Shown piece by piece: positions 8,429 to 15,722 of a DNA stretch of 64,000 nucleotides. The stretch is from Macrococcus epidermidis (GTDB taxonomy: Bacteria > Bacillota > Bacilli > Staphylococcales > Staphylococcaceae), in the NCBI RefSeq assembly GCF_003259695.1, contig NZ_PZJH01000001.1:806001-870000 (forward strand), given 5' to 3'. The notes beneath the pieces were generated by a model that did no database searches, was not told where the DNA came from, and saw nothing but the letters and a program-made list of their open reading frames with translations. The first letter of the stretch is position 1. Every line of letters starts with the position of its first letter. Made by a program: the position numbers and the translations under genes.

Positions 8429-8914
8429 TTGAGTGAAATATGGGAACTTCTAGATATGAATAGACAAAAAACTGGTATCCTCCATGAAAGAGGCGTTACA
8501 GTACCTGATGGATTGTACCATTTAGTAGTAGAAATTTGGGTACAGAAACCAAATGGTGATTTGCTACTTACACAACGTCATCCTGATAAACCACTTGGTT
8601 TGAAATGGGAATGTAGTAGAGGATCTGCTGTTGCAGGAGAAGATGGTGTCCTTGCTGCACATCGTGAGTTACTTGAAGAGACTGGTATTTATGCATCTTT
8701 AGAAGACATTCAATTTAAAGGCTACACCATGCATTCACATTATATTACTGAAACTTATCTTTACGAAGCACCAACGAATGACATTACTTTTAATCTTCAG
8801 GCTGAAGAAGTTGTTGATGCTAAGTGGGTAGCACCGAATGAAATTGAACAAAATTTAGATGAATTAATACCAGATTTATGGGATAGATATTGTAAATATA
8901 TTAAAGTGGGGTAG
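8429..8914 (+). CDS. Nudix hydrolase
   Basis: TTG start at 8429 after GGAGGG; 161 residues. A complete Nudix box spans residues 65-87: G65-x5-E71-x7-R79-E-L-L-E-E-T-G-I. These proteins cleave nucleoside diphosphates linked to another moiety, with metal held by the REXXEE helix. Length and the early VPDGLYHLVVEIWV strand resemble the IPP isomerase-like/YfcD subgroup, although the substrate cannot be read from the sequence. Its stop overlaps the start of the next gene (TAGTG), so the two are translationally coupled. Confidence 0.88.
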   Translation: MSEIWELLDMNRQKTGILHERGVTVPDGLYHLVVEIWVQKPNGDLLLTQRHPDKPLGLKWECSRGSAVAGEDGVLAAHRELLEETGIYASLEDIQFKGYTMHSHYITETYLYEAPTNDITFNLQAEEVVDAKWVAPNEIEQNLDELIPDLWDRYCKYIKVG

Positions 8915-9678
8915 TGAATATGCGTAATTTGAAGTTCGAGTTTGATCTTTTCTTTATATCAGAAGTTTTCTTAAATGAACATCAGCATAATTTAATAAAC
9001 ACTTTAGTTGTACCGAAAGATGAGTTTAAGAAAAACAGTAGCTTATCAAATGTTGTTTATCATTCAACGTATCAAACATGGCATCTGACATATGAATTTG
9101 TTATTGTAGCCGAACCAGGATGGTATGAAAGCATAGAAAATACATTTAAAAATGCATTGAAACAAGAAATGATCGATAATGGCACTCAGCTGATCCATGT
9201 TGATAGATTAATCACTTCAGCATATTGGGATACGCTCTCTCAAAAAGAACAAATAAGCTTTATCCAACAGTTCGATGATGAACCTAGCAAAACAGATATA
9301 ACGCAGTTCAGTACAATAGCTCATCTTAATGCATTGCATAATAAATTCCCGGAAAACCATGGCGCAAATTATTTGTCGGCAACACTGTATGCATTAACTA
9401 AAAATCCATTTATATTAGAACTGTGGGTGCATCAGGAAACCTTTATGCTCTTCCTTAATCGTCTTGGATACAAAGAAGTGGAAACTTCATTTAATAGAGG
9501 AGATATTATCTGTTTCTATCATGATAATATACTAACATATGCATGTTATGCGATTGATGACGCATATGTCTTTAACAAGCAAGGACAGACATTCTGGGAA
9601 CCGTGGACGATAGAACGATTTGAGACGATTCAAAGTAACAGAGATGAAGTTAATTATAAAATTTATAAAAAAAATTAA
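8914..9678 (+). CDS. Hypothetical protein coupled to Nudix gene
   Basis: GTG at 8914 overlaps the Nudix stop; an ATG two codons later (8920) is an alternative. The product is about 254 residues, soluble, with no signal peptide. I do not recognise it firmly. Residues 145-235 contain ENHGANYLSATLYAL, RGDIICFYHDN and YVFNKQGQTFWEPW, a pattern reminiscent of papain-fold/NlpC-like proteins in which the usual Cys of the NCLSA-type motif would here be Tyr. If that alignment is right the protein is not an active peptidase. Coupling to the Nudix gene implies a linked role. Confidence 0.5.
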   Translation: MNMRNLKFEFDLFFISEVFLNEHQHNLINTLVVPKDEFKKNSSLSNVVYHSTYQTWHLTYEFVIVAEPGWYESIENTFKNALKQEMIDNGTQLIHVDRLITSAYWDTLSQKEQISFIQQFDDEPSKTDITQFSTIAHLNALHNKFPENHGANYLSATLYALTKNPFILELWVHQETFMLFLNRLGYKEVETSFNRGDIICFYHDNILTYACYAIDDAYVFNKQGQTFWEPWTIERFETIQSNRDEVNYKIYKKN

Positions 9679-9714
9679 GGTAGGATAGTCTAATGAATGG
9701 CTATTCTACCTTTT
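9677..9714. terminator. Bidirectional terminator overlapping toxin stop
   Basis: AAGGTAGGATAG (9677-9688) pairs with CTATTCTACCTT (9701-9712) with one G-U. T runs on one strand and A runs on the other allow it to end both the plus-strand gene and the convergent yoeB, whose stop codon at 9706-9708 lies inside the stem. Confidence 0.65.
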
Positions 9715-9978
9715 GTAATGAAAACGACATTGTAAAATACAAATGGAATCATCTTCTATCTTATATACGAGCCTATGTTCATGAGTGATCCTTCTGCTAT
9801 AGCAACCTGTATAGTTTCCTAATAATTTTTCTGGCTTACCTATACCTTCATTTGCACCATCAATCATAATACTCTTTATTAGTTTATTTATTTTCTTTAA
9901 TACAGTTTTATCGTTAGTTTGCCAGTACGTATAATCTTCAAAACCACTTGAATAAAATAGTATCTTTTTCTTAAGCAT
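9706..9978 (-). CDS. yoeB: YoeB/Txe-family mRNA interferase toxin
   Basis: This 90-residue basic protein matches YoeB closely: YTYWQ and KKINKLIKSI early on, then GIGKPE50KLLGNYTG, RRITHEHR69LVY and a C-terminal CRFH87Y. Glu 50, Arg 69 and His 87 correspond to the catalytic Glu, Arg and His of YoeB, a ribosome-dependent endoribonuclease that cleaves mRNA at translation start regions. Its start overlaps the end of the antitoxin gene by eight bases, the usual order. All catalytic positions are intact, so the toxin should be active. Confidence 0.95.
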   Translation of the reverse strand: MLKKKILFYSSGFEDYTYWQTNDKTVLKKINKLIKSIMIDGANEGIGKPEKLLGNYTGCYSRRITHEHRLVYKIEDDSICILQCRFHYKR

Positions 9979-10228
9979 CTAAATCAATCTCAACTTGAAG
10001 TAAGTTATTTTTATCAATTGATTTATCAATCGCTTTTTGTAATCTTTCGGCATTCGCTGGTGTACTCTGTAAATAAAGTGTTTCAATCATACTATTATAA
10101 TCTTGTTCAGATAATATCACGGCATTATGCGTATTTGTTGTGATTGTGTAAGGTTCACAGTCTTCATTAACAATATCTATTATTTTTCTAAAATTTGATC
10201 TTGCATTAGAATACGTTGTGACTTTCAT
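9971..10228 (-). CDS. yefM: YefM/Phd-family antitoxin
   Basis: This 85-residue protein has the YefM N-terminal DNA-binding fold (TTYSNARSNFRKIIDIVNEDCEPYTIT, then AVILSEQDYNSMIETLYL) and a C-terminal tail expected to wrap YoeB. The complex represses its own promoter in characterised systems. GGAGGCGA precedes the ATG. A perfect palindrome with the TGTACA core known for YefM operators lies 15-31 bases upstream of the start (10243-10259). Confidence 0.94.
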   Translation of the reverse strand: MKVTTYSNARSNFRKIIDIVNEDCEPYTITTNTHNAVILSEQDYNSMIETLYLQSTPANAERLQKAIDKSIDKNNLLQVEIDLDA

Positions 10229-10242
10229 TTTATCGCCTCCTT

Positions 10243-10259
10243 GTACAATATTATTGTAC
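10243..10259 (-). promoter_or_regulatory. YefM-YoeB operator overlapping -10 region
   Basis: GTACAATA and TATTGTAC form perfect 8-bp arms about a single base. The TTGTACAA half contains the TGTACA core recognised by characterised YefM proteins. On the minus strand the arm TACAAT can serve as the -10 box, so binding would block transcription, which fits autoregulation. Confidence 0.65.
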
Positions 10260-10317
10260 CACTCACGAGTTATTATGTATATAATTATTACATTTTACTC
10301 CTGGATATACTGATTTT

Positions 10318-10353
10318 AAAAACCCATCACTCAAACATTTGAGCGATGGGTTT
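10318..10353 (-). terminator. Rho-independent terminator of MFS gene
   Basis: AACCCATCACTCAAA and TTTGAGCGATGGGTT pair with one internal mismatch. On the minus strand the stem is followed by a T run (plus-strand A run at 10316-10322). It lies just after the MFS stop at 10359. Confidence 0.75.
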
Positions 10354-10358
10354 ATGCT

Positions 10359-11531
10359 TTAAAATATATTTTTATATCGATATGTGAGTAAACATATCAA
10401 TATGTAAGCAAGCGATGCTACAACAAATGCGAATGTTAAGGTAGCGTGTTCTGCTAGTAACGACATCACAAATGTTGATAAACAAAATCCTAAACTATAT
10501 ATACTCTGATTCAGTGTATAAGTATCAAGCAGTGTTTCATGATTTAAATGCTTTTGTATTTCTGTGTGTAGTGAAATAGATAATAATTGCTCTATAATGC
10601 CATAAAGCCATGATAGCAGAACTGCTAATATTAACCACCTGTTAATCCCGAAGACAAACGTAATGAGTGAAAGCAGCATATATCCACTATAATAGAAGTG
10701 CACCATTTTAAATCTTTCAATCAAATGAATCATCTTTGATCCGACAAGTAAACCTACGAAAAATGCCGCGTTAATAATACCAAACCAGTATGATGGGGCA
10801 TTTAAATATTCTTTTACAAAGGCAATCATTATTGCAGCAATCCAGACAGCATGGCCAAATGACGCGATGAAAGTATTCCAATTTAAATATTGACTGTAAC
10901 TGGTACGATTGCTTTTAATAACCGCTTTGAAACTTTTGGAACCTATATGCTCACTCTCTACAGTATTAATATTAAAATTTATCTTCATCATAAATATCAC
11001 AGATATGATAGACAAGATGACACAAAACATAATCAATCCATCACTATGTAGGACTGCTAACAATAAACTGCCTAATGCCCAGGCTGAAATTTGTATCATA
11101 TTATTCATACTGCTAATTTTTCCGTTTGCTCTAAGTATATTATCCTTTAACTCAAAGTAGGGGATTAATGTGTTGCTTAATGGATTTGTAAATCCATCTA
11201 AGAACGCAATCATAAATGCTAATCCTAATATATAAATATAGTGCAATTCAACATACATTGTACCGATCAATAAGATCAGCAAGGCACATTTCATCGTTTG
11301 ATTAAACACTAAAATATATTGCTTCTGAAATCTTGAATATACAATTGGTGCGATAAACCCACTTATAAAATAAGCAGATGTGATGAATATCGGAACTAAT
11401 GCACTTAATTGAATAGAGTGCGTTAATTCATATAGATAAGCAATCAGTGCAATAATATAAATATTATCGCTCGTATTGGCGAATAACTGACTAAAGTATA
11501 AGTATTTAAAGTTATTTGTAAATCCTTTCAT
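10359..11531 (-). CDS. MFS-family transporter
   Basis: This 390-residue protein has about 12 hydrophobic segments and the general shape of a drug/metabolite efflux carrier of the MFS_1/MFS_3 type. Cytoplasmic loops carry the expected charges (SRFQKQYILVF between helices 2 and 3, a weak version of the MFS motif A). AGGAGG precedes the ATG. It is monocistronic, with its own terminator and an inverted repeat in the leader region (11558-11608) that may bind a regulator. The substrate is unknown. Confidence 0.8.
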   Translation of the reverse strand: MKGFTNNFKYLYFSQLFANTSDNIYIIALIAYLYELTHSIQLSALVPIFITSAYFISGFIAPIVYSRFQKQYILVFNQTMKCALLILLIGTMYVELHYIYILGLAFMIAFLDGFTNPLSNTLIPYFELKDNILRANGKISSMNNMIQISAWALGSLLLAVLHSDGLIMFCVILSIISVIFMMKINFNINTVESEHIGSKSFKAVIKSNRTSYSQYLNWNTFIASFGHAVWIAAIMIAFVKEYLNAPSYWFGIINAAFFVGLLVGSKMIHLIERFKMVHFYYSGYMLLSLITFVFGINRWLILAVLLSWLYGIIEQLLSISLHTEIQKHLNHETLLDTYTLNQSIYSLGFCLSTFVMSLLAEHATLTFAFVVASLAYILICLLTYRYKNIF

Positions 11532-11557
11532 GATTTCCTCCTAATTTAAGAAGATCA

Positions 11558-11608
11558 TAGACTTACAAATACAACTTATTTAATTGTTTTTATTGACTTG
11601 TAAGTCTA
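11558..11608 (-). promoter_or_regulatory. Long inverted repeat upstream of MFS gene
   Basis: TAGACTTACAA (11558-11568) and TTGTAAGTCTA (11598-11608) are perfect 11-bp arms separated by 29 bases, 27 bases upstream of the MFS start. The right arm is part of a smaller palindrome, GACTTGTAAGTC. It could be a paired operator for a repressor or a leader hairpin; no regulator gene is adjacent. Confidence 0.45.
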
Positions 11609-11723
11609 CGTCTAATTGATGAATTAGAAAGAAATCATTACATATGAAATCACCTTTTATAATTTTTTAATGCATTCATCTTATCATTATCAGAAAATTT
11701 GTACAATATTAAAGTGGGAGAAT

Positions 11724-12080
11724 TTATTGATTATATTGAAATAAATCATCTTTTAAATCTGGGCTTTCAATAATAACTGCATTTAAACCATTATTCGTTC
11801 TTGTTTCATGCATTTCTCCAGCTTCAAAGAATACCGCGGTATTCTTACTGATTGAAATAGGTGTATGATTGTTTGATGAAACAATTGCTTCACCGTCGAC
11901 GATTAATAATATTTGATTAACTGGTGCTTTATGATTACCTATAATGCCATTCGCTTCTAAGTGGATGAAGTTAATAGAGATTTTTGAATTCATAGTAGTT
12001 AATCTATTGATATAAAATCCACTCGAGTTGTGATTATCAATTTTAGTTGCCTTCGATTTCTCCAAAGGATATATTTTCAT
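11724..12080 (-). CDS. Cupin-domain protein
   Basis: This 118-residue protein is a single cupin barrel: NHKAPVNQILLIVDGEAIVSS corresponds to cupin motif 1 (H52 and Q57 in place of some of the usual His/Glu ligands) and FFEAGEMHETRTNNG to motif 2 (H95, E96). AAGGAG-type Shine-Dalgarno precedes the ATG. Small stand-alone cupins bind metals or sugars and often act as sensors or isomerases. It is divergent from the isochorismatase-type gene with a 154-base gap that should contain both promoters. No specific role is evident. Confidence 0.78.
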   Translation of the reverse strand: MKIYPLEKSKATKIDNHNSSGFYINRLTTMNSKISINFIHLEANGIIGNHKAPVNQILLIVDGEAIVSSNNHTPISISKNTAVFFEAGEMHETRTNNGLNAVIIESPDLKDDLFQYNQ

Positions 12081-12234
12081 ATTTTTCTCCTTTTTAATTC
12101 ATTTTAATTTTTTGAAAATTCTATATAATAAATATAATACATTAATTTTAGAGAGTTACGTAATCTATAATATATTATGTAATCATATTATTTTATTCGC
12201 ACGAACAAATGATTTTTTATTTTGAGGTGATATT

Positions 12235-12729
12235 TTGGAAGCTTTATTAGTTATTGATTTTCATACACATTTTTTAGAAAAAGGTGATTTTTCAGTAGTT
12301 AAGAAGAATGCTATTCATCTAGTAGAAGTATTTAAAGCAAACAAATTACCTGTGATTGCAGTGGAACATATTGATGACAAAACAAATAAGCCATTTCCTT
12401 TAGACCCATTTATTCATAAAAATGCCGATAAGATTTATTCTAAAAATAAACCGAGTGCTTTTAAAGATACGGATTTGCAACAATATTTAATTTCACTTGG
12501 TGTTACTGAACTGATCATTATCGGTTTTAATATGGAATATTGTATTTTATTTAATGCGATTATTGCTAATGAACTTGGCTTTAAAGTTACAGTAATCGAA
12601 GATGCTTGTGCAACAGTTAATAATTGTGAAACATATGAAATGCCTGGGTTAGATATTAATGATTTCGTATCTACAGTTTTGCATTGGTCAGATGAAGTAG
12701 AAGTTCTGATGATAGAAGAGTATGTGTGA
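12235..12729 (+). CDS. Isochorismatase-family cysteine hydrolase
   Basis: TTG start at 12235 after GAGGTGA; 164 residues. The catalytic triad of the family is visible: Asp 8 (LVIDFH), Lys 72 (SKNKPSAF) and Cys 103 (GFNMEYC). The fold hydrolyses amides or vinyl ethers (nicotinamidases, isochorismatases, N-carbamoyl hydrolases). No adjacent NAD or siderophore gene helps to pick a substrate, and the nicotinamidase metal triad (DxHxxxH) is not evident. Confidence 0.85.
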   Translation: MEALLVIDFHTHFLEKGDFSVVKKNAIHLVEVFKANKLPVIAVEHIDDKTNKPFPLDPFIHKNADKIYSKNKPSAFKDTDLQQYLISLGVTELIIIGFNMEYCILFNAIIANELGFKVTVIEDACATVNNCETYEMPGLDINDFVSTVLHWSDEVEVLMIEEYV

Positions 12730-12851
12730 TTTGGGTTATTTATAATTTTGATATAATCTCATTTTTAGCTGTAAATAATATCGTGAGGGTTATTCTGAAG
12801 TTTTTGCAGGTACTATTCATCATAAATATTTAAATATTCTAAAAATTATTA

Positions 12852-12857
12852 TATAAT
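12852..12857 (+). promoter_or_regulatory. -10 box for ABC-F leader transcript
   Basis: TATAAT at 12852-12857 lies 33 bases before the leader ORF. Seventeen bases upstream is only TTTAAA (12829-12834), a weak -35. A second TATAAT at 12752 could start a longer leader. The region 12730-12851 otherwise shows nothing clear. Confidence 0.4.
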
Positions 12858-12889
12858 ATAATTAATTTTTACGAACGGAGGTGTTGGTA

Positions 12890-13015
12890 TTGTTTTTAGA
12901 AGTTGCGAAGCGTATGCGTTTTGTTTTAACGGTACGTGGGAAATTTGCGTTTGAAATTAAAAATTGGTGGAGTCTGCCCTTTTTTAAGCAAGTACAACTT
13001 CTAGAGGAATACTAA
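12890..13015 (+). CDS. 41-codon leader peptide upstream of ABC-F gene
   Basis: A TTG codon at 12890 stands six bases after a strong GGAGGTG and opens a 41-codon frame ending at TAA 13013-13015. The peptide begins MFLEVAKRMRFVLTVRG and ends QVQLLEEY. Its last codons run through the first of three mutually complementary segments that control access to the ABC-F ribosome site (see the attenuator entry). This is the layout of leader peptides on which drug-stalled ribosomes switch resistance genes on. It is long for such a leader, and stalling has not been shown. Confidence 0.65.
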   Translation: MFLEVAKRMRFVLTVRGKFAFEIKNWWSLPFFKQVQLLEEY

Positions 13016-13043
13016 ACACGGTTCCTCTAGCAAACTAGAGGAG
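13001..13043 (+). promoter_or_regulatory. Translational attenuator of ABC-F gene
   Basis: Segment 1 CTAGAGGAA (13001-13009), segment 2 TTCCTCTAG (13022-13030) and segment 3 CTAGAGGAG (13035-13043) can form 1:2 (9 bp) or 2:3 (9 bp with one G-U, 4-base loop). Segment 3 contains the Shine-Dalgarno of the gene at 13051. Pair 2:3 hides it; pair 1:2 frees it. A ribosome finishing the leader covers segment 1 and favours 2:3 (off); a ribosome stalled early lets 1:2 form (on). No T run follows, so control should be translational. Confidence 0.7.
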
Positions 13044-13050
13044 AGAAAAA

Positions 13051-14664
13051 ATGAATATTTTAAACGTAGCCCAAGTATCAAAATCTTTTACAGGTGATGT
13101 GATTTTTGAGGATATTAAATTTGAGGTAAACGATAATGATCGTATTGGTCTTATCGGCAGAAATGGTGAAGGTAAAACAACCTTATTCAAACTCATTTCA
13201 GGAGAAGAGCGTCCTGATAGTGGTTTTATTAGTTTATCAAAAGATATACGAGTTGGTATTTTGAGCCAAATCCCAAAATTCCCGGATGATATGGATGTTT
13301 ATTCATGTTTTGCACAAACTTTTATTGATCTTGATGTAATAGAGAAGAAAATGAAAGCATTAGAATTAAAAATGGCAAGTAACCCTGATAATCTTGAAAA
13401 GATTTTAGTTCAATATGCCAATATACAAGAGCAGTTTGAAGTACTAGGTGGGTATGAAAAGGATAGTAAAATCAACTTTGTAATGCACGGTCTTAAAATT
13501 AATCCATTGGCCGATAGACTTTGGTCACAGCTTTCAGGTGGAGAACGTACTAAAGTTGGTTTAGCCATGTTATTACTTCAATCACCGGAATTATTACTAC
13601 TGGATGAACCGACAAATCATCTGGATATCGATAGTATTGAATGGTTAACGCAATTTATTAAAAATTATACAGGTGCTGTTATTATTATTTCTCATGACCG
13701 TTATTTTCTTGATGAGACGGTGAGTAAAATATTAGAGATAGATCAACAAGCGCTGCATATTTATCACGGAAATTATTCTTACTTCATAAAAGAAAAAGAA
13801 GATAGAATCTTAAGGGAGTATGAAGAATACAAAAATCAACAGAAGAAAATTCAAAAGATGAAAGCACAGATCAAACAATTAAAAATATGGGCGAATCAAG
13901 CTGTACCACCAAATGCCGCAATGCATCGTCGCGCAAAAAGTATGGAAAAAGCTTTGGCTAGAATAGAAATAAAAAAGAAACCGATTATTGATGCTAAAAC
14001 AATGCAGCTTGATATTCAAAGTGCAGACAAATCTTCTAAAGATGTGTTCACTTTAATTGATGTTGCCAAAATGTATGATGATATATTGTTTGAAGATGTA
14101 AATATGAAAATCAGAAAAAATGATAGGATTTCTATTGTTGGAGCCAATGGTACAGGAAAAAGTACGTTAATAAAAATGATGTTAGAGGATGTTTTTCCTG
14201 ATGAAGGCGAAATCATTATTGCACCTAATATTAAGATTGGTTATCTATCACAACATCATTTTACTGAAGACAATGATACTGTTTTAGACGCGTATCGTGC
14301 ATACGCATCAGTCACAGAAGGTGAGGCTCGTAATCATCTCGCTGGCTATTTATTCTATGGTTATGACGTATTTAAAAAAGTGAAAGATTTAAGTGGTGGT
14401 GAGAAGATGCGTTTACGATGGGCACAAATTATGTCGAATGATTTTAATGTACTCATTCTCGATGAACCTACGAACCACTTAGACATTGAATCTAAAGAAA
14501 TATTAGAAGATGCTTTAGATAAATTCGAAGGAACGATTATCGCTGTTTCGCACGATAGATATTTTCTTGATAAGTTTTTTGATGTTACTTATTGGATTGA
14601 AGATAAAAATGTAAACATGTATTTAGGAAATTATAGTTATGCGAAGCAGAAAAAAGCTGAATAA
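13051..14664 (+). CDS. ABC-F family ATPase, likely ribosome-protection type
   Basis: This 537-residue protein has two ATPase domains and no membrane segment. Walker A sites are G36RNGEGKTT and G364ANGTGKST; both domains have LSGGE signatures and the LLDEPTNHLD/LILDEPTNHLD Walker B. The interdomain linker (about 245-312) is basic, with coiled-coil character and the tip region NAAMHRRAKSMEKAL. ABC-F proteins bind the ribosomal E site and either dislodge antibiotics from the peptidyl transferase centre or assist stalled ribosomes. The drug-attenuator-like leader supports a ribosome-protection role. I cannot assign it to a named class (Vga, Lsa, Msr or other), and a housekeeping role remains possible. 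Confidence 0.85.
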   Translation: MNILNVAQVSKSFTGDVIFEDIKFEVNDNDRIGLIGRNGEGKTTLFKLISGEERPDSGFISLSKDIRVGILSQIPKFPDDMDVYSCFAQTFIDLDVIEKKMKALELKMASNPDNLEKILVQYANIQEQFEVLGGYEKDSKINFVMHGLKINPLADRLWSQLSGGERTKVGLAMLLLQSPELLLLDEPTNHLDIDSIEWLTQFIKNYTGAVIIISHDRYFLDETVSKILEIDQQALHIYHGNYSYFIKEKEDRILREYEEYKNQQKKIQKMKAQIKQLKIWANQAVPPNAAMHRRAKSMEKALARIEIKKKPIIDAKTMQLDIQSADKSSKDVFTLIDVAKMYDDILFEDVNMKIRKNDRISIVGANGTGKSTLIKMMLEDVFPDEGEIIIAPNIKIGYLSQHHFTEDNDTVLDAYRAYASVTEGEARNHLAGYLFYGYDVFKKVKDLSGGEKMRLRWAQIMSNDFNVLILDEPTNHLDIESKEILEDALDKFEGTIIAVSHDRYFLDKFFDVTYWIEDKNVNMYLGNYSYAKQKKAE

Positions 14665-14786
14665 ACGTAAATATTTATGTTTATTTAGGTTGGATGTTTC
14701 TAATTTTCATATTAAATGAGTAATATTTCAATCGATTCATGATACTATATTAGTGAACTACACTCTTAATAGGATGTGATTATTTC

Positions 14787-15248
14787 ATGAATATTAATGA
14801 TATAAAGCTTACTCAACTTTATTTGAATCAACGTAAAGTGAATGAGGTAAGTGAATGGCTGGATGATGTTTCTGTCAAAAATACAATAATTTCAGTAATT
14901 CAGTATGACAATCAATTTTACATCGTTGATGGTCATACACGTTGTTTCATTGCTTTTCAAAAAGGGATTATTGATATCCCTGTTGAAATTTATGATATTG
15001 ATAATACATCAGTAGAGATGCAATTATATCTGGATTGTATTAAGTGGTGTGAACAAGAAAATATTGATCATATTAATGACTTATCCGATCGCATTCTAGG
15101 AGAAGTAGCGTTTGAAAAACTGTGGATTGAGAGATGTCAAAATCATATGGAAGATATTCAGGATGCTCGTGATGCTGATATTGCTTATCGTGAGCATTTG
15201 AACCATAAAGTAACCTATACTCACGAAGAAGTCATGAAACACTTCTAA
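14787..15248 (+). CDS. ParB-like nuclease-domain (ParB/Srx fold) protein
   Basis: This 153-residue protein has the ParB N-terminal-like core YIVDGHTRCFIAFQKG at about 46-62, with the strand before it and IPVEIYDID after it. The GHTR motif is the nucleotide-binding box of ParB/Srx-fold proteins (usually GxRR or GHTR). No helix-turn-helix of chromosome-partition ParB follows; the C-terminal half is helical and unassigned. The family is common in Firmicutes as stand-alone proteins of unknown function. A 14-bp-stem terminator follows directly. Confidence 0.7.
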   Translation: MNINDIKLTQLYLNQRKVNEVSEWLDDVSVKNTIISVIQYDNQFYIVDGHTRCFIAFQKGIIDIPVEIYDIDNTSVEMQLYLDCIKWCEQENIDHINDLSDRILGEVAFEKLWIERCQNHMEDIQDARDADIAYREHLNHKVTYTHEEVMKHF

Positions 15249-15261
15249 CTTGTAATCCTAC

Positions 15262-15301
15262 ACCAATCTGTTATAATAAATGTATAACAGATTGGTTTTT
15301 A
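15262..15301 (+). terminator. Terminator that also carries a GntR-site-like repeat
   Basis: Fourteen base pairs (15262-15275 with 15283-15296) flank a 7-base loop, followed by T5. The stem contains TCTGTTATA / TATAACAGA, the same half-sites found again at 15316-15340 before the GntR gene, so this hairpin may double as a regulator site. Confidence 0.7.
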
Positions 15302-15315
15302 TTTTTGCCTTTAAA

Positions 15316-15340
15316 TCTGTTCTATACTTTGTATAACAGA
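15316..15340 (+). promoter_or_regulatory. Candidate GntR operator
   Basis: TCTGTT (15316-15321) and AACAGA (15335-15340) flank CTATACTTTGTAT, a second spaced inverted repeat just before the Shine-Dalgarno of the GntR gene. YtrA-type regulators bind such repeats in their own promoters. Position and repetition support autoregulation. Confidence 0.5.
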
Positions 15341-15351
15341 GAGGTGGTTTA

Positions 15352-15720
15352 ATGTATATAGAGATTGATGAAACGAGTAGTGTACCGGTTTATTTACAGC
15401 TTGCCAATCAAATGATTCATCATATTGCAGAAGGGAATGTCGTACCTTATGATCCATTACCTTCTGGTCGTGCATTTGCGAAGAGTCTTCAGATTAATAT
15501 GCATACGGTGAACAAAGCCTATCATTATCTGGAGGAGAAACAGTTGATTCTTGTGCAGCCGAAGTCCGGAGCGATAATTCATCCTGATGCTTTAAAGGCT
15601 GCGACAAAAGTTGAACGGGAAGATTTAATAAGTCGTTTGAAACCGATTATTGATGAAGCAAAGTGCAAACAACTGGATGTAGCTGATTTACTGAGATTAA
15701 TTAAAGAGGGAGAGGGTTAA
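15352..15720 (+). CDS. GntR-family (YtrA-type) transcriptional regulator
   Basis: This 122-residue protein has the GntR winged helix at residues 8-75 (SVPVYLQLANQMIHHI, then GRAFAKSLQINMHTVNKAYHYLEEKQLI) and only a short helical tail, as in the YtrA subfamily that lacks a large effector domain. Such regulators usually control adjacent transporter or membrane-protein genes in response to envelope stress. It lies two bases before the DUF1648 membrane-protein gene, forming an operon with it, and two spaced TCTGTT/AACAGA repeats lie upstream. Confidence 0.9.
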   Translation: MYIEIDETSSVPVYLQLANQMIHHIAEGNVVPYDPLPSGRAFAKSLQINMHTVNKAYHYLEEKQLILVQPKSGAIIHPDALKAATKVEREDLISRLKPIIDEAKCKQLDVADLLRLIKEGEG

Positions 15721-15722
15721 TC

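Noticed and set aside
10909-11160. 83-residue plus-strand frame within the MFS gene
   Set aside because: Hydrophobic shadow of a membrane-protein gene on the opposite strand; no upstream ribosome site.
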